Numbered from the stretch's first letter, positions 34,755 to 46,430 are shown. The stretch is 64,000 bases of DNA from W0P28-013 sp964570565 (GCA_964570565.1 CAZMYT010000004.1:1-64000), one strand, 5' to 3'. Notes: generated by a model from the letters alone, not told the origin. Numbers and translations are program-made.

Positions 34755-37700
34755 TTAATAAATGAATTTTCCTTGTGTGACAATCGCTTTGTCGTTGAAG
34801 TAGAAAACATAGATATAGACTTTTCCTGATTTTTGATAATGGAAGATGGTACCAGCAGAACCTGCTTCTTTAATGTTATCGTTTGGATCGGCCACTGGCA
34901 CGTCGCGCATATCAGCCAACTGACCAGTTACCGTGAAGATAGCCACTTTTACGTTGTTACGCGATGAACTAGCTTTGAATGTTCCATCACCAAGTGGCAT
35001 CCAATAGACATCGTCTTGAGTTGGAGTGTCTCCTGGATTGATGCTTGAATAACGGAAGTTGATTGTATAAACCGATTCTGAACCATCTTCAGCGGTGACA
35101 AATATATAAGTGAGTTCACCTACTGGATTCACCGTAATTTGTGTAGTTTGTGATTCTTCGCCTTTTATGGCTTCTATTTCAGGAATAGATTTTCCGTTGA
35201 ACAACAAGAATGTGTATTCAAATATGGTTGGTTCAAAGTCTTTTAACGACACGCCATCTAATTTGATATCTTTCAATAATGAATTATGAGAACGTGCAAT
35301 TTCAAGATTGACCACGTACACTTGTGTGGCGCCATTTTCAGCAGTCACAGTTACCAAAATCATGGTTGGGCTTTCTTGTGATACAACTACCGTTTGTCCA
35401 GCATCACCAGCTACATACGTTACGTTGGCTGCGGTAATAAGCGCAGTTGAATCGGTTCCAATAGGATAAATAATGGTGTAACTCAATGTGTCAGGATTAA
35501 AGCCTGCAATAGTGACGCCATTTACCAATAAATCAGCCAACTTATTATTACTTGATTTAGCTACGCTGAATGTTAAGTTGTATTCATTGGTATTCGACTC
35601 ATCGTCAGAAACCACGGTAATAATAGCGGTGCCATTAATGCCATTCGTTTCCAGTGTAATCGATTTGTAATTTGGCACTTGACCTTCCCACGTAATAGTT
35701 GGTAGAGTAGTGGTGCCAAATGGTAATTCGATAGCGTATTCAAACGATTCTGGAACAAAGCTGATGTTTGTTTTGAAACCAGTTGCAACACTGTCTACTT
35801 TTTCGCCATTCAAATAAATCATGTTCAACAAGGCGTTGTTCGATTTCAATAATTCAAACGCGACACGATAGGTAGCCGTTGCTACGTTGTCTTCAGCCGT
35901 AACTGTGATAATGACGGTATCATTCAATGTGGCGGCTTGTGTAATTTGTATGCTTTGTCCAGCATCGCCTTTTTCAACCGTAATTTCTGGTACTTGTACC
36001 GTTCCAGTGGTGTATGGTAATTTAATGGTGTAATTAAACAATTCTGCATCGAAATTGTCTACCGCCTGTGTGGTGTTGTAGAAAATGTTGTTCAAATAAG
36101 CATTGTTCGATTTTGCCACCGTAAAGTTAATGACATACACATTTTGTGTGCCGTTTTCAGATGTTACAGTGATGTTATAAGCACCATTGACACCATTGCT
36201 GGTTACTGCAACAGTTTGTAAACTATCACCCAATTCGTAAGCAATAACAGGGAGTTCACTTGTTCCAATTGGCAACGTGTAGTTGTACGAACCGATTTGT
36301 GGATTGAATCCAGCTAGTGGTAAACCATCGATAGTAATCATCGATAACGTGTCGGCTGTTGATTTTGCCACGGTGAAATACAAGGTGTAAGTCCGTTGTT
36401 TACCACTTTCAGCGGTCACGTTGATTTCAAATGTCGATGCGTATTTATCTGTTGAAACGGTATTCAATACAGCTGTTTGCCAAGCATCACCTTTGTCGAA
36501 TTCGATTTTTGGTAATACGCGTGTTCCCACTGGCAAGGTTATATGGTAAGTCAGCGTGTCGGCATTGAATGTTGCCACTTGCGCATCGTTCACATAAATC
36601 ATAGCCAAGGTATCAACCTCCGAATGGAGCAATTGTTGATAAATGGTGTACGTGTTACTGTTACCATTTTCAGCAGTTACCACAATCGAAATGGTGTCGC
36701 TCAATGAACTTACGGTTATACTTTGAGGTTGAACCGTTTGTAACGTATCGCCTACTTCGTATTCAATTTCAGGTAACGGATTTTTAGCCGAACCGATAGC
36801 CCATTGCACATGGTATTCGAAGGTATTGCCCGCAAATGCTTTATCCGATGTGTAATTAGAACCCGTTGTAGCAATACTCAACCCGTTGATTGTTAAATTC
36901 TTCAACGTGTCAATGGCTGATTTGGCTACCGTAAAGTGCAATTCATATACGTTTTCGTTACCATTTTCTGCCGTTACTTTGATGTTGGTTTGTGCGGCGT
37001 AATCTGAAAGATTAACATCCACAGGTTCTACTACAATGGTTTGTAATGTATCGGCAGCTGTATATTCCACAGTTGGAATTACGCGTGTACCAACTGGTAA
37101 TACCATGGCATATTGCAGCGTATTACCGCGGAATGCATCCACTGAATCGCCTTTGACGTAAATCATCGCCAACGTATCAATAGCCGATTTCTCGATGGTG
37201 AAATTCACTCTGTATGTGCGTGAATTACCACTTCCTGTAGCATGGAATTTTTCAGATTCAACACGTACGTTAAACGCAGCATCGTATTTCGTTAAATTCA
37301 CGGTGTCAAGCGCTGTGTATTCCATACGATCACCTTTTTCCCAAGTGATGGCAGGATAGGTACGTGTTCCCACTGGTAAGGTAATGTTGTACACAGCGGT
37401 GTTGGCATCAAATTTCGCTAATGCTTCTCCGTTCAAGTTAATCATACTCAACGTGTCGATGTCTGATAATTCCACATCGAAGAATACAGTATAAGTGAGT
37501 TTTGTAATGCCATCTTGTGCTGTTACTACAATGGTGGTTGTATCACGTACACCGTTGTTGGTGATGATAATATTTTGTCCATTACTACCACTAATAGCGG
37601 TAACTTCAGGAGTAACAGTAGAACCAGCAGGCAAGGTTACCACATAATTAAATGTGTTCGAATCAAAGCCATCAATAGTGACATCATTTAAAAGTAAACC

Positions 37701-40700
37701 TCCTAAATATGCGTTTTGAGCAGCTTGAACTTCGAATGTGACTACGTATGTTTTGGTAGTGATGCCATCTTCAGCGGTCACTTTGAGATAAACAGAATCG
37801 GTTCCGTAAATGGTTTTATCAATACGTTGTACGCTTTCTGCTTTCACGCCAATGACATTTGGTGTCATAGTGGTTGGTAACACTACATGATAACGTAAGT
37901 CGCTGGCAACAAATGTGGCAATTGGTTGGTAATTCACCGAAATGCCTGCTAAATCAGCATTGTGTGATTTTGTGACACTGAATGCGATTTTGTAAGTTTG
38001 TGTCGTCACGCCATCTTCAGCGGTCACTGTTATAAAGGTGGTGTCATTTACCCCATTTTTCACAATATCAAGTGTTTGACCATCGTGTGCTTTGAATGCT
38101 TCGATACTTGGCACGGTGGTTGTTCCCTGCGCTAACGTGAGGTTGTAGTTCAACACACTAGCACTGAAACCTGATATGGTCGTTCCGTTTACTTTCAAAT
38201 CACTTAATTGAGCATTGTTTGAAATTGGAGCGATATTGAATTGTACACGATAGGTTTGCTCTGTGCCATCTTCTGCTTTTACAATGAGTAGGGCAGAGTC
38301 TTGCGACACAAGAGGCGTTACTGTTGCAAACTGATCTTCTGTGACAAATTCTACTGTTGGCACATTGTTATTAGCTAAATCAACGGTGTATGTAAATTTA
38401 TCTGCTTGGAAATCTGCTACTGCGTCACCGTTGACTACAATGTTCGATAACTTGTTGTTGTTAGATTTAGCAACAACCACGGTCAATTCGTAACTCATTT
38501 CATTTTCTACAGAACCATCTTCAGGCGTTACCACAATATACGATGTAGCATTGATGCCATTTTGTTCAATACTGATATGTTGTCCGTTGGCACCAGCAAT
38601 CGCTTCGATATTTGGCATTTTCGGATTAGCTAATTTTGGGTTGGTGCATGGTAAGGTAATCGTGTATTGTGTGTTGTCGGCGTTGAAATCGCTAGTTGAA
38701 TTATAGCCAGTTCCATTGATACGTATAAGTTCGTCGTTCAGTAAAATGGCGTTTAATTTACCATTGTTTGATTTTAGGCGTTTTACGCGTACCATAGTCG
38801 AATCTTTAGTTACTCCATCGGCAGCTGTAATGATGAATTTGAACGTGCCGAGATAATCCGAGTCGCCTAATTCAAATTGTGCATCGATGAGTTGACCTTC
38901 TTCTGCATATACAGCCTGCATGTTTTCGAGAGACGCACTGGTTATTTCATAATTGGTTTCGTAACTATTAAAGAGTTCTAATGTGTCATTACCCACCAGA
39001 ATCGTTTTCAAGAATACAGAATTTGATAATTCTTTGGTAAATCTGAGTTTGTAATCGTGACGTTCATTACCAGATACCTGCCATAAGATGGAATCGGCTG
39101 TCATAATTTGTGTAACCGTGTCTGTGGCAAATTCTCTTACAAAGTCCACTGCGGCACGTTTAGTGCTTTCGTAATTAGCGTTATCTTTATTAAAGCCCGT
39201 TACAGGAATACCATCTAGTTTAATTTCGGTCAACTTACCAGAGGTGGTAGATGAACTGCCTAATTCAAATGTAATGGTATAGGTTTTTGTATCTGTTCCG
39301 TTTTCAGCCGTGGTCAATAGGGTAGTGATGGTATCAACCATCATGTTCACCACTTGTCCATCGCTTTGTTTGGCGAATGTAACGTTAGGTAATCCCGTTT
39401 CAGCAGGTAATTTTACTACGTAATTGGTAGTGTTTGGTGCAAATGCAAAATCTGTGGCACCTTCTACGGTGATATTTTTCAACGTAGCATCGGCATCCAT
39501 TGCTTTTACAAAATGCAGTGTGTATGTTTTTTCGGTACCGTTCTCAGCTTTTACTTTAATGATGGCCAATTCGTTAGAAATCGAATCGTACGTAATAGTT
39601 TGATACATATTGCCACGTACGGCAGTTACATCTGGCACATACAGTGGATTCGTTACAACCGTGTAATTGGTTGTATTTGGTGCAAAACCTGCCACTACTT
39701 GGTCGTTTACGATGATCGAAGTTAAGTTGGCATTTGCCGAAAGTTGGCGATTCAAGTTCACCACATAGTGACTCAATGTACCATCTTCAGCTTTAGATGT
39801 GATGTAAGCTACACGAGTTTTAGAACCGCTACAATTTTCAACTTCTTCATCAAAATAGTAACTGTATTCTTGGTCGGCTACTTCACCTACGAAACTCAAT
39901 GTTGGTTCACCTTGTAAGTCGGTATCTACATTTACGGCTTGTACCCATCCACCATCATATTGTCCTCTAAAACCTTTAGTTGCTTTGCCATTCACTAAAA
40001 TTTTGGCAATTTTACTGTTGTAAGACAAACGAATCCAGTCGACATTCATTTCAGAAGCAGCATTGCTAGATAATGAACTCGAATTCTCTCCTTCACAACT
40101 GTTGATGATAATATTCATCATGGCTGGTGCTTCTACCGAATTGTCCAATAACGGCAAGTCGATAATTTTCCACGTGTTGTTAAAGTTGTTGTCGGTAAAC
40201 TCTTTTTTGTAGGCACCGTTATTCAGTGAATAGACAAAATGTGAGCTTGTAACATTCGATTTCGAAACGGGTTGATAGCGCATGGATACCATATCAGGTG
40301 TGTTGCGGAACAAAATACCGCCTGACACATCTGTGGTAGTGGCTTCCATACCCAATTTGGCTGTAATTTCACCCAACGTGATTAAGCCAGGGATAGAGCC
40401 TTTGAGATTACTATCGTAAATCGTTCTTAAACGTACTTTGTCACCCGATTGGGTTACAGCTGCGTCAGGTTTGTAGGTGCCTACGGTAAAGAGGCTACCG
40501 ATTGGTAATCCAAAAATAGTGGCGTTGCTTTTGATATCTGTAGCGCCTACAACATCTGCAATGGTAGACCAACCTGTTGGTTTTTTTGCGGACGTATAGG
40601 TTGTTGCATTTGACCAATTGACAAATTCACCATTTGGAAGCACATCAGTGGTATAGTAATACATAATTTTGTATGTATTGCTACTGCCATCATCTTTTCC

Positions 40701-43700
40701 TGTTACAGTAATAGTGGCACTTTTTACACCGTTTGCAAAGTCCTCAATAGCCGAAGTGGTGGCATTGTTCGTGTATTCCAATGTTGGGATTTCACCTTCG
40801 GCATTAGCCACATTGACGATGTATTGATATTTATACGGATTAAAATCACTAATAGGATTTCCATTAACATTTATGCTTGCTAGTACAGCTTGTGGTTTGG
40901 CAATCGTTGGAATGAGCGTATAACTAGCGTCGGTTATTCCTGTTTGGTTCGACTTGACGGTAATGGTAGTTGGAGCATAAGCACCTCCGTTGTCGATTAG
41001 AACTGTTTGTTCTGGATATGTCTTCACGACTTTGATATCGCCCATGGTGGTAGAACCAAATGGTAATTCCACTGTAAATTCGGTTTGAGATGAAGTTCCA
41101 TCAAAATGGTATTTATCCACAAAAATAGATTGTAATACGTTTGGTTTACCACTTTCACGAATTACAAATGTCAAATTGTAAGTTTGTTGCGAACCATCTT
41201 CTGCGGTGATAACCACATGTGCCGTGTCGCGTAAACTTGGAGCGATAATTTGAACTTTTTGTTCGATGAGTTGTTTGCCAAAATCTTCACCTTGTGTCCA
41301 ACGAATAGCAGGAATGCTTGTTGTTCCATAATCCAATGTTGCTACATAATTAAATTTGGTAGCTTCAAAGGCTGGTGATAATTCTGCATCATCAATGGAG
41401 ATATCGCTTAAGGTAGCCACACTCGATTTTACCACAGGGAAATAGATGGTATAGTCTTTGAAAGATACGCCATCTTGTGCAACAACATGTACCAGTGTTG
41501 TGTCATTGATTGCTCCGTAGTGGATGGTAACCGTTTGTCCTGCGTGTGCCGAAATCGGATGAATCGCAGGTACGTTTTTGGTGCGCCATTCTAATGATTG
41601 GGTGTATTCTAACGTGTTTGCATCAAAGCCAACCAACGATTTGAACTCATTACCATTATAGAGTTGTAAATCAGTTAATAAAGCATTGGTACTAGGTAGC
41701 ATATTAAACTTGATGTTATACACACGTTGATCTCCATTTTGTGCTGTAACAACTATTTTTACACCATTCAACCCTGCATCGGCTACGGCAATCATTTGTG
41801 TGGTGTCGTATGCTTCATATGTGATGGTTGGAGCCATTGCACCAGATTCCAAATCAATGCTATAATTGGTTTGGTTCGGGTCAAATCCTGTAATGGTAAT
41901 GCCGTTGGCTGCTATGTCTTTTAGGGTAACGTTGGTTTGTTGCGCACACACAAATTTTACGCTATAGGTTCCAATTGTACCATCTTGTGCCAATACTTTG
42001 ATATGAGCGGTTCCTTCTAACGATGGTGCATCGGTAATAATCACTTGTTGAGTTGGATCAGAACCAATAGCGGTAACGATAGGTGCATGTGTCGCTCCAA
42101 ATGCTAATGTATAGACATAATTGAACGTGTTAGGAGTAAATTCTGCTAACGCTACGCCATCTAATTTTAATGATTGTAGGGTGGCGGCATTCGATTTGGT
42201 TACTGCAAAATGGATGGTGTAGGTTGTTACATTACCATTCTCAGCTTTTACAATCACCGATGTTTTACCGTTCACGCCATTATTTAAAATGGTTACCGTT
42301 TGTTGTGCATCGCCTTTTTCGTATTCGATGGTTGGCAATACGGTCGTGCCTGACGCTAATTGATAGGTATAATCGAGCGTTCCATTTTCAAGTAAGTCGG
42401 TGCCATCTACTTTTAATGCGGTTAACGTGCTTATGGTTGATTCATTAAAATGGAATTTGATGGTATAAAGTGTTTCTATACCCGTTTCAGAAACCACTCT
42501 GATTTCACAATTTCCTGCTACAACAGGAGTAGATATGGATACATTCTGTGTTGCATCGCCCTTAATAGCTTCTACACTTGGACAGGCGGTTGTTCCACGT
42601 GCCAATTCGTAGTCATATTCCAAGGTGTTAGCATCAAAACCAGCAAGTGATAAGCCATTTACTTTCAAATCTGCTAGTTGGGCATTGTTCGATTTTTGTT
42701 TGTTGAAATAAATCGTATAAATGCTTTCAGAACCATCGGCGGCTTCTACCCGTACGTAGGTGGTGTCACCTTTAGTGATGGCTATTTTTTGAGTTGCTTC
42801 GCTGGCTGTATAAGTAACAGTAGGAAGAACTTGTGTGCCAGTTGGTAAATCGTAGGTGTATTCTAGTTTATCAGCAGAAAAACCAGCAATCAGTTGACCA
42901 TCTACTTGGAGTGCGTTAAGTGCGGTGTTGTCCGATAAATCGAGCATTACTTTGATAATGTAGGTGTTACTACCACCACTTTCAGGCGTTACCACAATTC
43001 GTACTTCTCCAGTAAGTAAAGGTTTTGAAATGGAAACACTTTGTCCCAAATCTTTTTCTACCGATATTTTTGGACAGGTAGTTTCGCCAGCTTTCAAACG
43101 GTAGGTATAGTTGAAAATGTTTTTATCAAATCCAACAATGGCTACATCGTTTATGAAAATATTCTTTAAGAAAGCATTTTCAGACTTTTCGACACTAAAA
43201 TTAATCGTATAAGTCATTTCAGCTCCACTTTCAGCTACTACGCGTAAGGTTGTGGCTCCATTGATACCACCTTTCGTGAGAATCACCTTTTGTGCTTCGT
43301 CGCCTTTAGTATAGGTAATCTCAGGTAGAGTAGTAGTTCCACTTTTGAGTGTATATTGGTAGCTCAATACTGCGGCATTGAAATCAGCTAATGCCACATT
43401 TCCTACTTGGATACCAGATAATTGACAGTTGGTAGATTTGTCAACTGAAAAGTGAATTGTATAAGTTTCAGTAGCGCCAGTCTGTGCTGTCACAATAATA
43501 CGTGTATCGCCCGAAACACCTGCTGAAACAACACGTACTTTTTGCCATTCGTCGTGTAATGTGTAGGTAATAGGTGGCAAAATAGTAGTACCACGTTCTA
43601 GCATAATGCTATATTCCATCGTGTTAGGTTGGAATCCAGCAACACTTACGCCACCTATTTGAATATCGTTAAGTGTGGCGTTGTTAGCTTGTGCCACCGC

Positions 43701-46388
43701 AAATGTGATACGGTAAGTATTCGTTTTTGTACCATCTTCCGAACGTACTACGATAGATGATGTGCCAGTGAGTCCACCATCTGTTTTGGTAATTGTTTGG
43801 TAGGCATCGCCTGCCGTCCAAGTAATGGCGGGCAGTGTAGTTGTGCCTATTGGTAAATCATAGGAATACGTGAATACATTTGGATTGAATCCGTTAAGCG
43901 CTGTTCCACCAACGAAAATACCTTGTAATGAGGCATTTGATGATATGTCCACAGAACAAGTTATGACATAGGTAGCGGATGTGCCTACTTGCGATTTAAC
44001 GATAATTTTTGTTTCGCCATCGATGCCACCGTTACGTACGGTAATAGTTTGGAATGCATCGTGTGCGGTGTATGTGATGGCAGGAAGAGTGGTTGTTCCA
44101 CGTTCCAATTTATAGGTATAGTTGTAGGTGTTAGCATCAAAGTTTGGAATACTTACACCGCCAATTTTAATGTCCAATAAGGTTGTGTTATCCGCACGCG
44201 CTACCGAAAAGTTGATAACGTATGTTTTGACAGTACCATTTTGTGCTTGTACAATAATACGCGTGGAACCGTTCAATCCTCCATCCGTTTTTGTAATGGT
44301 TTGGAAAGCATCTCCTGCTGTATAAGTTACTGTTGGTGAATTGGTTGTTCCAATAGGGAATTCGTAGTTGTAGGTGAGTGTATTAGGATCGAAATTAGGA
44401 AGCATGGTGCCATTTACTTTCAAATCCTGCAACAGTGCATTGGATGATTTTGGAGCACTAAAGGTAATACGATAAATGCTTTGAGCACCACTTGCTGCTG
44501 TAACGGTAATTTTTGTAACACCATCTACACCGCCAGTTTCGATGACTGGGGTTTGTTGGTACGCATCGCCTTTCACGGCCTCAATGGTTGGTAATACGGT
44601 GGTTCCTTGAGGTAGAACATAAGCATAAGCCAGCGTGGTAGGATCAAATCCTTCCATAGAAGTGCCGCCAATTTTTATGTCTTTTAAATATGAGTAGGTA
44701 GATGCTGTGATTTTGAATGATAATTTGTAAATACGAACCGTAGCGTTGCCTGGTGCTTTTACTGAAATATTGTAAGTTCCCGTACAAGTTTCGCCAGCAA
44801 TTGTTACTGTATTTTCGGTTGTAATGGCTTGTATGCCTGTAGTATACGCCGAAATAGGCTCAATGGTTGGTAAGGTTGTAGTGCCTAGTGGCATTTCTAC
44901 GGTGTAACTGGTTTTAGTAGGTGAAAAGCCCGGTAATGAATTACCTCCAATTTTGATATCCGTGAGTTTATTATCATCTAATTGGCCAACCGAGAAGTTA
45001 ATGGTGTATGTCGCCGAATAATTTTTGTCAGCGGCCGTAACTTTGACAGTGGCAGTTCCTGGTAATGTGGCTGGTTGTGTGTACACAAACTCTTGTCCAT
45101 CGTCTCCTTTTATCGCTTCAATGGTTGGAATGGCGGCTGTTCCGTATGGTAACTCTACATTGTAACTGGTTACAAATCCACTAAAATTAGGAATACTCGT
45201 AGTGGTTCCTGCTACGTTGTAGGTGATGTTAGATGGACGGCAATTAGTTGATTGTTCTGCTACAAATTTGATTTTGTAGGTGGAAGTAGACGAACCATCT
45301 TCGGCTTTGACCACAATCGTGGTGATATTCTTACCAGCGGTTCCACCCACTTCCGTAGCATTGGTGATGGTAATTTCATTGCCAGAAAGCGTGCGACCTG
45401 TAAAACTAGCTGATGTTCCTTTACAGTTGGTGATAGAACCTGAACCACGTTTCCCTGAAATAGTTGGTACAGTGGTAACGCCCAGACCTAATGCGTAGGT
45501 TTGTTCTTCGCCGTGATTTAAGTTTGGATCAAACCCTGCCCACTTTTTATTGTTAACATACAATTCGTTAATAGCAGAACTATATATTAACTCTATATCA
45601 TCTACGTAAAGTGTATTGCCTGGATAAAGTCCGCTATTTGCTCGAAAATTGGGGTAGTTACCTGCCGATAAAATAACATTACACATCGAAGGGATTTCGT
45701 CATTAATGTAGTAAATCGGCACTTTAATACGTGTCCAATCGCCATATGTTTTTTTCTCTTTAACCCAGCCTTCTGCTATCTGAGTGGCAAAAGTGCTTGT
45801 ATTACAAGTGTTTCCGTTCAAGGCTTGACGAATATCCGATTCTTCATTGGTGTGCATCGTAGACGTACAACCTCCATTTTTCCCTGTATAACTCGTTCCA
45901 ATAGAATTGCCTTTCCATGAATAGAAGAGTACATTGTAATATTCCTTGTCGGTATTATTTCCTGTTCGTTTAATCCACACCGCCATGGTGTCGGGGCGGA
46001 ATTTGAAACTAATACCACCATCTGTTCCTGCAGTTGCTTCACCAATTTTAGTGATACTTTCCAAATAACTCCATGGTTGACCGAGTGCCATATAGCCAGG
46101 AGCTGGTTCCGTGATACCTGCAGCACCAACTTCTTGATCTGCTATGCGTGCACATTTACCACCAGTGCGTCCTGCATCTGAAAATAAAAATGTAAATTTA
46201 AAGCCAGCTTGTGTCACATTGGAACCATTCCAATTGACTAGTTGAGCATCTCCGTTGAATGAACTACCCCAATTCTCAAAACTCGCATCTGGTAGTTGCT
46301 GTGCAAATAGGCTGGTACTTAGCGCCAATAAACAAGACACTATGATTGTTTTCTGTCTATTCATGCGAACAAATATTGTTGTTTTCAT
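34755..46388 (-). CDS. Giant repeat surface protein: ~38 cadherin-like beta-sandwich repeats, two PCMD-like modules, probable T9SS sorting domain
   Basis: The 3877-residue protein has a signal peptide; the likelier start is the Met at codon 9 (46364), giving MNRQKTIIVSCLLALSTSLFAQ. A PCMD-like carbohydrate-linked module (about 35-270) comes first, a second one lies near 1915-2130, and about 38 repeats of 80-95 residues fill the rest. A typical repeat opens SNNAxLxDIxVNG, has FDPNTLxYxYxLPxGTTxLPxI in the middle and ends TAEDGxxxTYxIxF. The last 80 residues (VKVAIFTVTGQLADMRDV and a final strand ending VTQGKFIY) look like a diverged type A T9SS sorting domain. It is probably a cell-surface adhesin or stalk. 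Its gene lies 42 bases after the gene at 46431. Confidence 0.85.
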   Translation of the reverse strand: MKTTIFVRMNRQKTIIVSCLLALSTSLFAQQLPDASFENWGSSFNGDAQLVNWNGSNVTQAGFKFTFLFSDAGRTGGKCARIADQEVGAAGITEPAPGYMALGQPWSYLESITKIGEATAGTDGGISFKFRPDTMAVWIKRTGNNTDKEYYNVLFYSWKGNSIGTSYTGKNGGCTSTMHTNEESDIRQALNGNTCNTSTFATQIAEGWVKEKKTYGDWTRIKVPIYYINDEIPSMCNVILSAGNYPNFRANSGLYPGNTLYVDDIELIYSSAINELYVNNKKWAGFDPNLNHGEEQTYALGLGVTTVPTISGKRGSGSITNCKGTSASFTGRTLSGNEITITNATEVGGTAGKNITTIVVKAEDGSSTSTYKIKFVAEQSTNCRPSNITYNVAGTTTSIPNFSGFVTSYNVELPYGTAAIPTIEAIKGDDGQEFVYTQPATLPGTATVKVTAADKNYSATYTINFSVGQLDDNKLTDIKIGGNSLPGFSPTKTSYTVEMPLGTTTLPTIEPISAYTTGIQAITTENTVTIAGETCTGTYNISVKAPGNATVRIYKLSFKITASTYSYLKDIKIGGTSMEGFDPTTLAYAYVLPQGTTVLPTIEAVKGDAYQQTPVIETGGVDGVTKITVTAASGAQSIYRITFSAPKSSNALLQDLKVNGTMLPNFDPNTLTYNYEFPIGTTNSPTVTYTAGDAFQTITKTDGGLNGSTRIIVQAQNGTVKTYVINFSVARADNTTLLDIKIGGVSIPNFDANTYNYTYKLERGTTTLPAITYTAHDAFQTITVRNGGIDGETKIIVKSQVGTSATYVITCSVDISSNASLQGIFVGGTALNGFNPNVFTYSYDLPIGTTTLPAITWTAGDAYQTITKTDGGLTGTSSIVVRSEDGTKTNTYRITFAVAQANNATLNDIQIGGVSVAGFQPNTMEYSIMLERGTTILPPITYTLHDEWQKVRVVSAGVSGDTRIIVTAQTGATETYTIHFSVDKSTNCQLSGIQVGNVALADFNAAVLSYQYTLKSGTTTLPEITYTKGDEAQKVILTKGGINGATTLRVVAESGAEMTYTINFSVEKSENAFLKNIFINDVAIVGFDKNIFNYTYRLKAGETTCPKISVEKDLGQSVSISKPLLTGEVRIVVTPESGGSNTYIIKVMLDLSDNTALNALQVDGQLIAGFSADKLEYTYDLPTGTQVLPTVTYTASEATQKIAITKGDTTYVRVEAADGSESIYTIYFNKQKSNNAQLADLKVNGLSLAGFDANTLEYDYELARGTTACPSVEAIKGDATQNVSISTPVVAGNCEIRVVSETGIETLYTIKFHFNESTISTLTALKVDGTDLLENGTLDYTYQLASGTTVLPTIEYEKGDAQQTVTILNNGVNGKTSVIVKAENGNVTTYTIHFAVTKSNAATLQSLKLDGVALAEFTPNTFNYVYTLAFGATHAPIVTAIGSDPTQQVIITDAPSLEGTAHIKVLAQDGTIGTYSVKFVCAQQTNVTLKDIAANGITITGFDPNQTNYSIDLESGAMAPTITYEAYDTTQMIAVADAGLNGVKIVVTAQNGDQRVYNIKFNMLPSTNALLTDLQLYNGNEFKSLVGFDANTLEYTQSLEWRTKNVPAIHPISAHAGQTVTIHYGAINDTTLVHVVAQDGVSFKDYTIYFPVVKSSVATLSDISIDDAELSPAFEATKFNYVATLDYGTTSIPAIRWTQGEDFGKQLIEQKVQIIAPSLRDTAHVVITAEDGSQQTYNLTFVIRESGKPNVLQSIFVDKYHFDGTSSQTEFTVELPFGSTTMGDIKVVKTYPEQTVLIDNGGAYAPTTITVKSNQTGITDASYTLIPTIAKPQAVLASINVNGNPISDFNPYKYQYIVNVANAEGEIPTLEYTNNATTSAIEDFANGVKSATITVTGKDDGSSNTYKIMYYYTTDVLPNGEFVNWSNATTYTSAKKPTGWSTIADVVGATDIKSNATIFGLPIGSLFTVGTYKPDAAVTQSGDKVRLRTIYDSNLKGSIPGLITLGEITAKLGMEATTTDVSGGILFRNTPDMVSMRYQPVSKSNVTSSHFVYSLNNGAYKKEFTDNNFNNTWKIIDLPLLDNSVEAPAMMNIIINSCEGENSSSLSSNAASEMNVDWIRLSYNSKIAKILVNGKATKGFRGQYDGGWVQAVNVDTDLQGEPTLSFVGEVADQEYSYYFDEEVENCSGSKTRVAYITSKAEDGTLSHYVVNLNRQLSANANLTSIIVNDQVVAGFAPNTTNYTVVTNPLYVPDVTAVRGNMYQTITYDSISNELAIIKVKAENGTEKTYTLHFVKAMDADATLKNITVEGATDFAFAPNTTNYVVKLPAETGLPNVTFAKQSDGQVVNMMVDTITTLLTTAENGTDTKTYTITFELGSSSTTSGKLTEIKLDGIPVTGFNKDNANYESTKRAAVDFVREFATDTVTQIMTADSILWQVSGNERHDYKLRFTKELSNSVFLKTILVGNDTLELFNSYETNYEITSASLENMQAVYAEEGQLIDAQFELGDSDYLGTFKFIITAADGVTKDSTMVRVKRLKSNNGKLNAILLNDELIRINGTGYNSTSDFNADNTQYTITLPCTNPKLANPKMPNIEAIAGANGQHISIEQNGINATSYIVVTPEDGSVENEMSYELTVVVAKSNNNKLSNIVVNGDAVADFQADKFTYTVDLANNNVPTVEFVTEDQFATVTPLVSQDSALLIVKAEDGTEQTYRVQFNIAPISNNAQLSDLKVNGTTISGFSASVLNYNLTLAQGTTTVPSIEAFKAHDGQTLDIVKNGVNDTTFITVTAEDGVTTQTYKIAFSVTKSHNADLAGISVNYQPIATFVASDLRYHVVLPTTMTPNVIGVKAESVQRIDKTIYGTDSVYLKVTAEDGITTKTYVVTFEVQAAQNAYLGGLLLNDVTIDGFDSNTFNYVVTLPAGSTVTPEVTAISGSNGQNIIITNNGVRDTTTIVVTAQDGITKLTYTVFFDVELSDIDTLSMINLNGEALAKFDANTAVYNITLPVGTRTYPAITWEKGDRMEYTALDTVNLTKYDAAFNVRVESEKFHATGSGNSRTYRVNFTIEKSAIDTLAMIYVKGDSVDAFRGNTLQYAMVLPVGTRVIPTVEYTAADTLQTIVVEPVDVNLSDYAAQTNIKVTAENGNENVYELHFTVAKSAIDTLKNLTINGLSIATTGSNYTSDKAFAGNTFEYHVQWAIGSAKNPLPEIEYEVGDTLQTVQPQSITVSSLSDTISIVVTAENGNSNTYTIYQQLLHSEVDTLAMIYVNDAQVATFNADTLTYHITLPVGTRVLPKIEFDKGDAWQTAVLNTVSTDKYASTFEINVTAESGKQRTYTLYFTVAKSTADTLSMITIDGLPLAGFNPQIGSYNYTLPIGTSELPVIAYELGDSLQTVAVTSNGVNGAYNITVTSENGTQNVYVINFTVAKSNNAYLNNIFYNTTQAVDNFDAELFNYTIKLPYTTGTVQVPEITVEKGDAGQSIQITQAATLNDTVIITVTAEDNVATATYRVAFELLKSNNALLNMIYLNGEKVDSVATGFKTNISFVPESFEYAIELPFGTTTLPTITWEGQVPNYKSITLETNGINGTAIITVVSDDESNTNEYNLTFSVAKSSNNKLADLLVNGVTIAGFNPDTLSYTIIYPIGTDSTALITAANVTYVAGDAGQTVVVSQESPTMILVTVTAENGATQVYVVNLEIARSHNSLLKDIKLDGVSLKDFEPTIFEYTFLLFNGKSIPEIEAIKGEESQTTQITVNPVGELTYIFVTAEDGSESVYTINFRYSSINPGDTPTQDDVYWMPLGDGTFKASSSRNNVKVAIFTVTGQLADMRDVPVADPNDNIKEAGSAGTIFHYQKSGKVYIYVFYFNDKAIVTQGKFIY

Positions 46389-46430
46389 TTTTGTCTTTTA
46401 ATGTTCTGTAAATTAATTGAGGCCTGATTA

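Noticed and set aside
34755..46388. Possible recent tandem DNA expansion in the giant repeat gene
   Set aside because: Repeats are conserved as protein but differ strongly at DNA level, so they are not a recent expansion or assembly collapse artefact.
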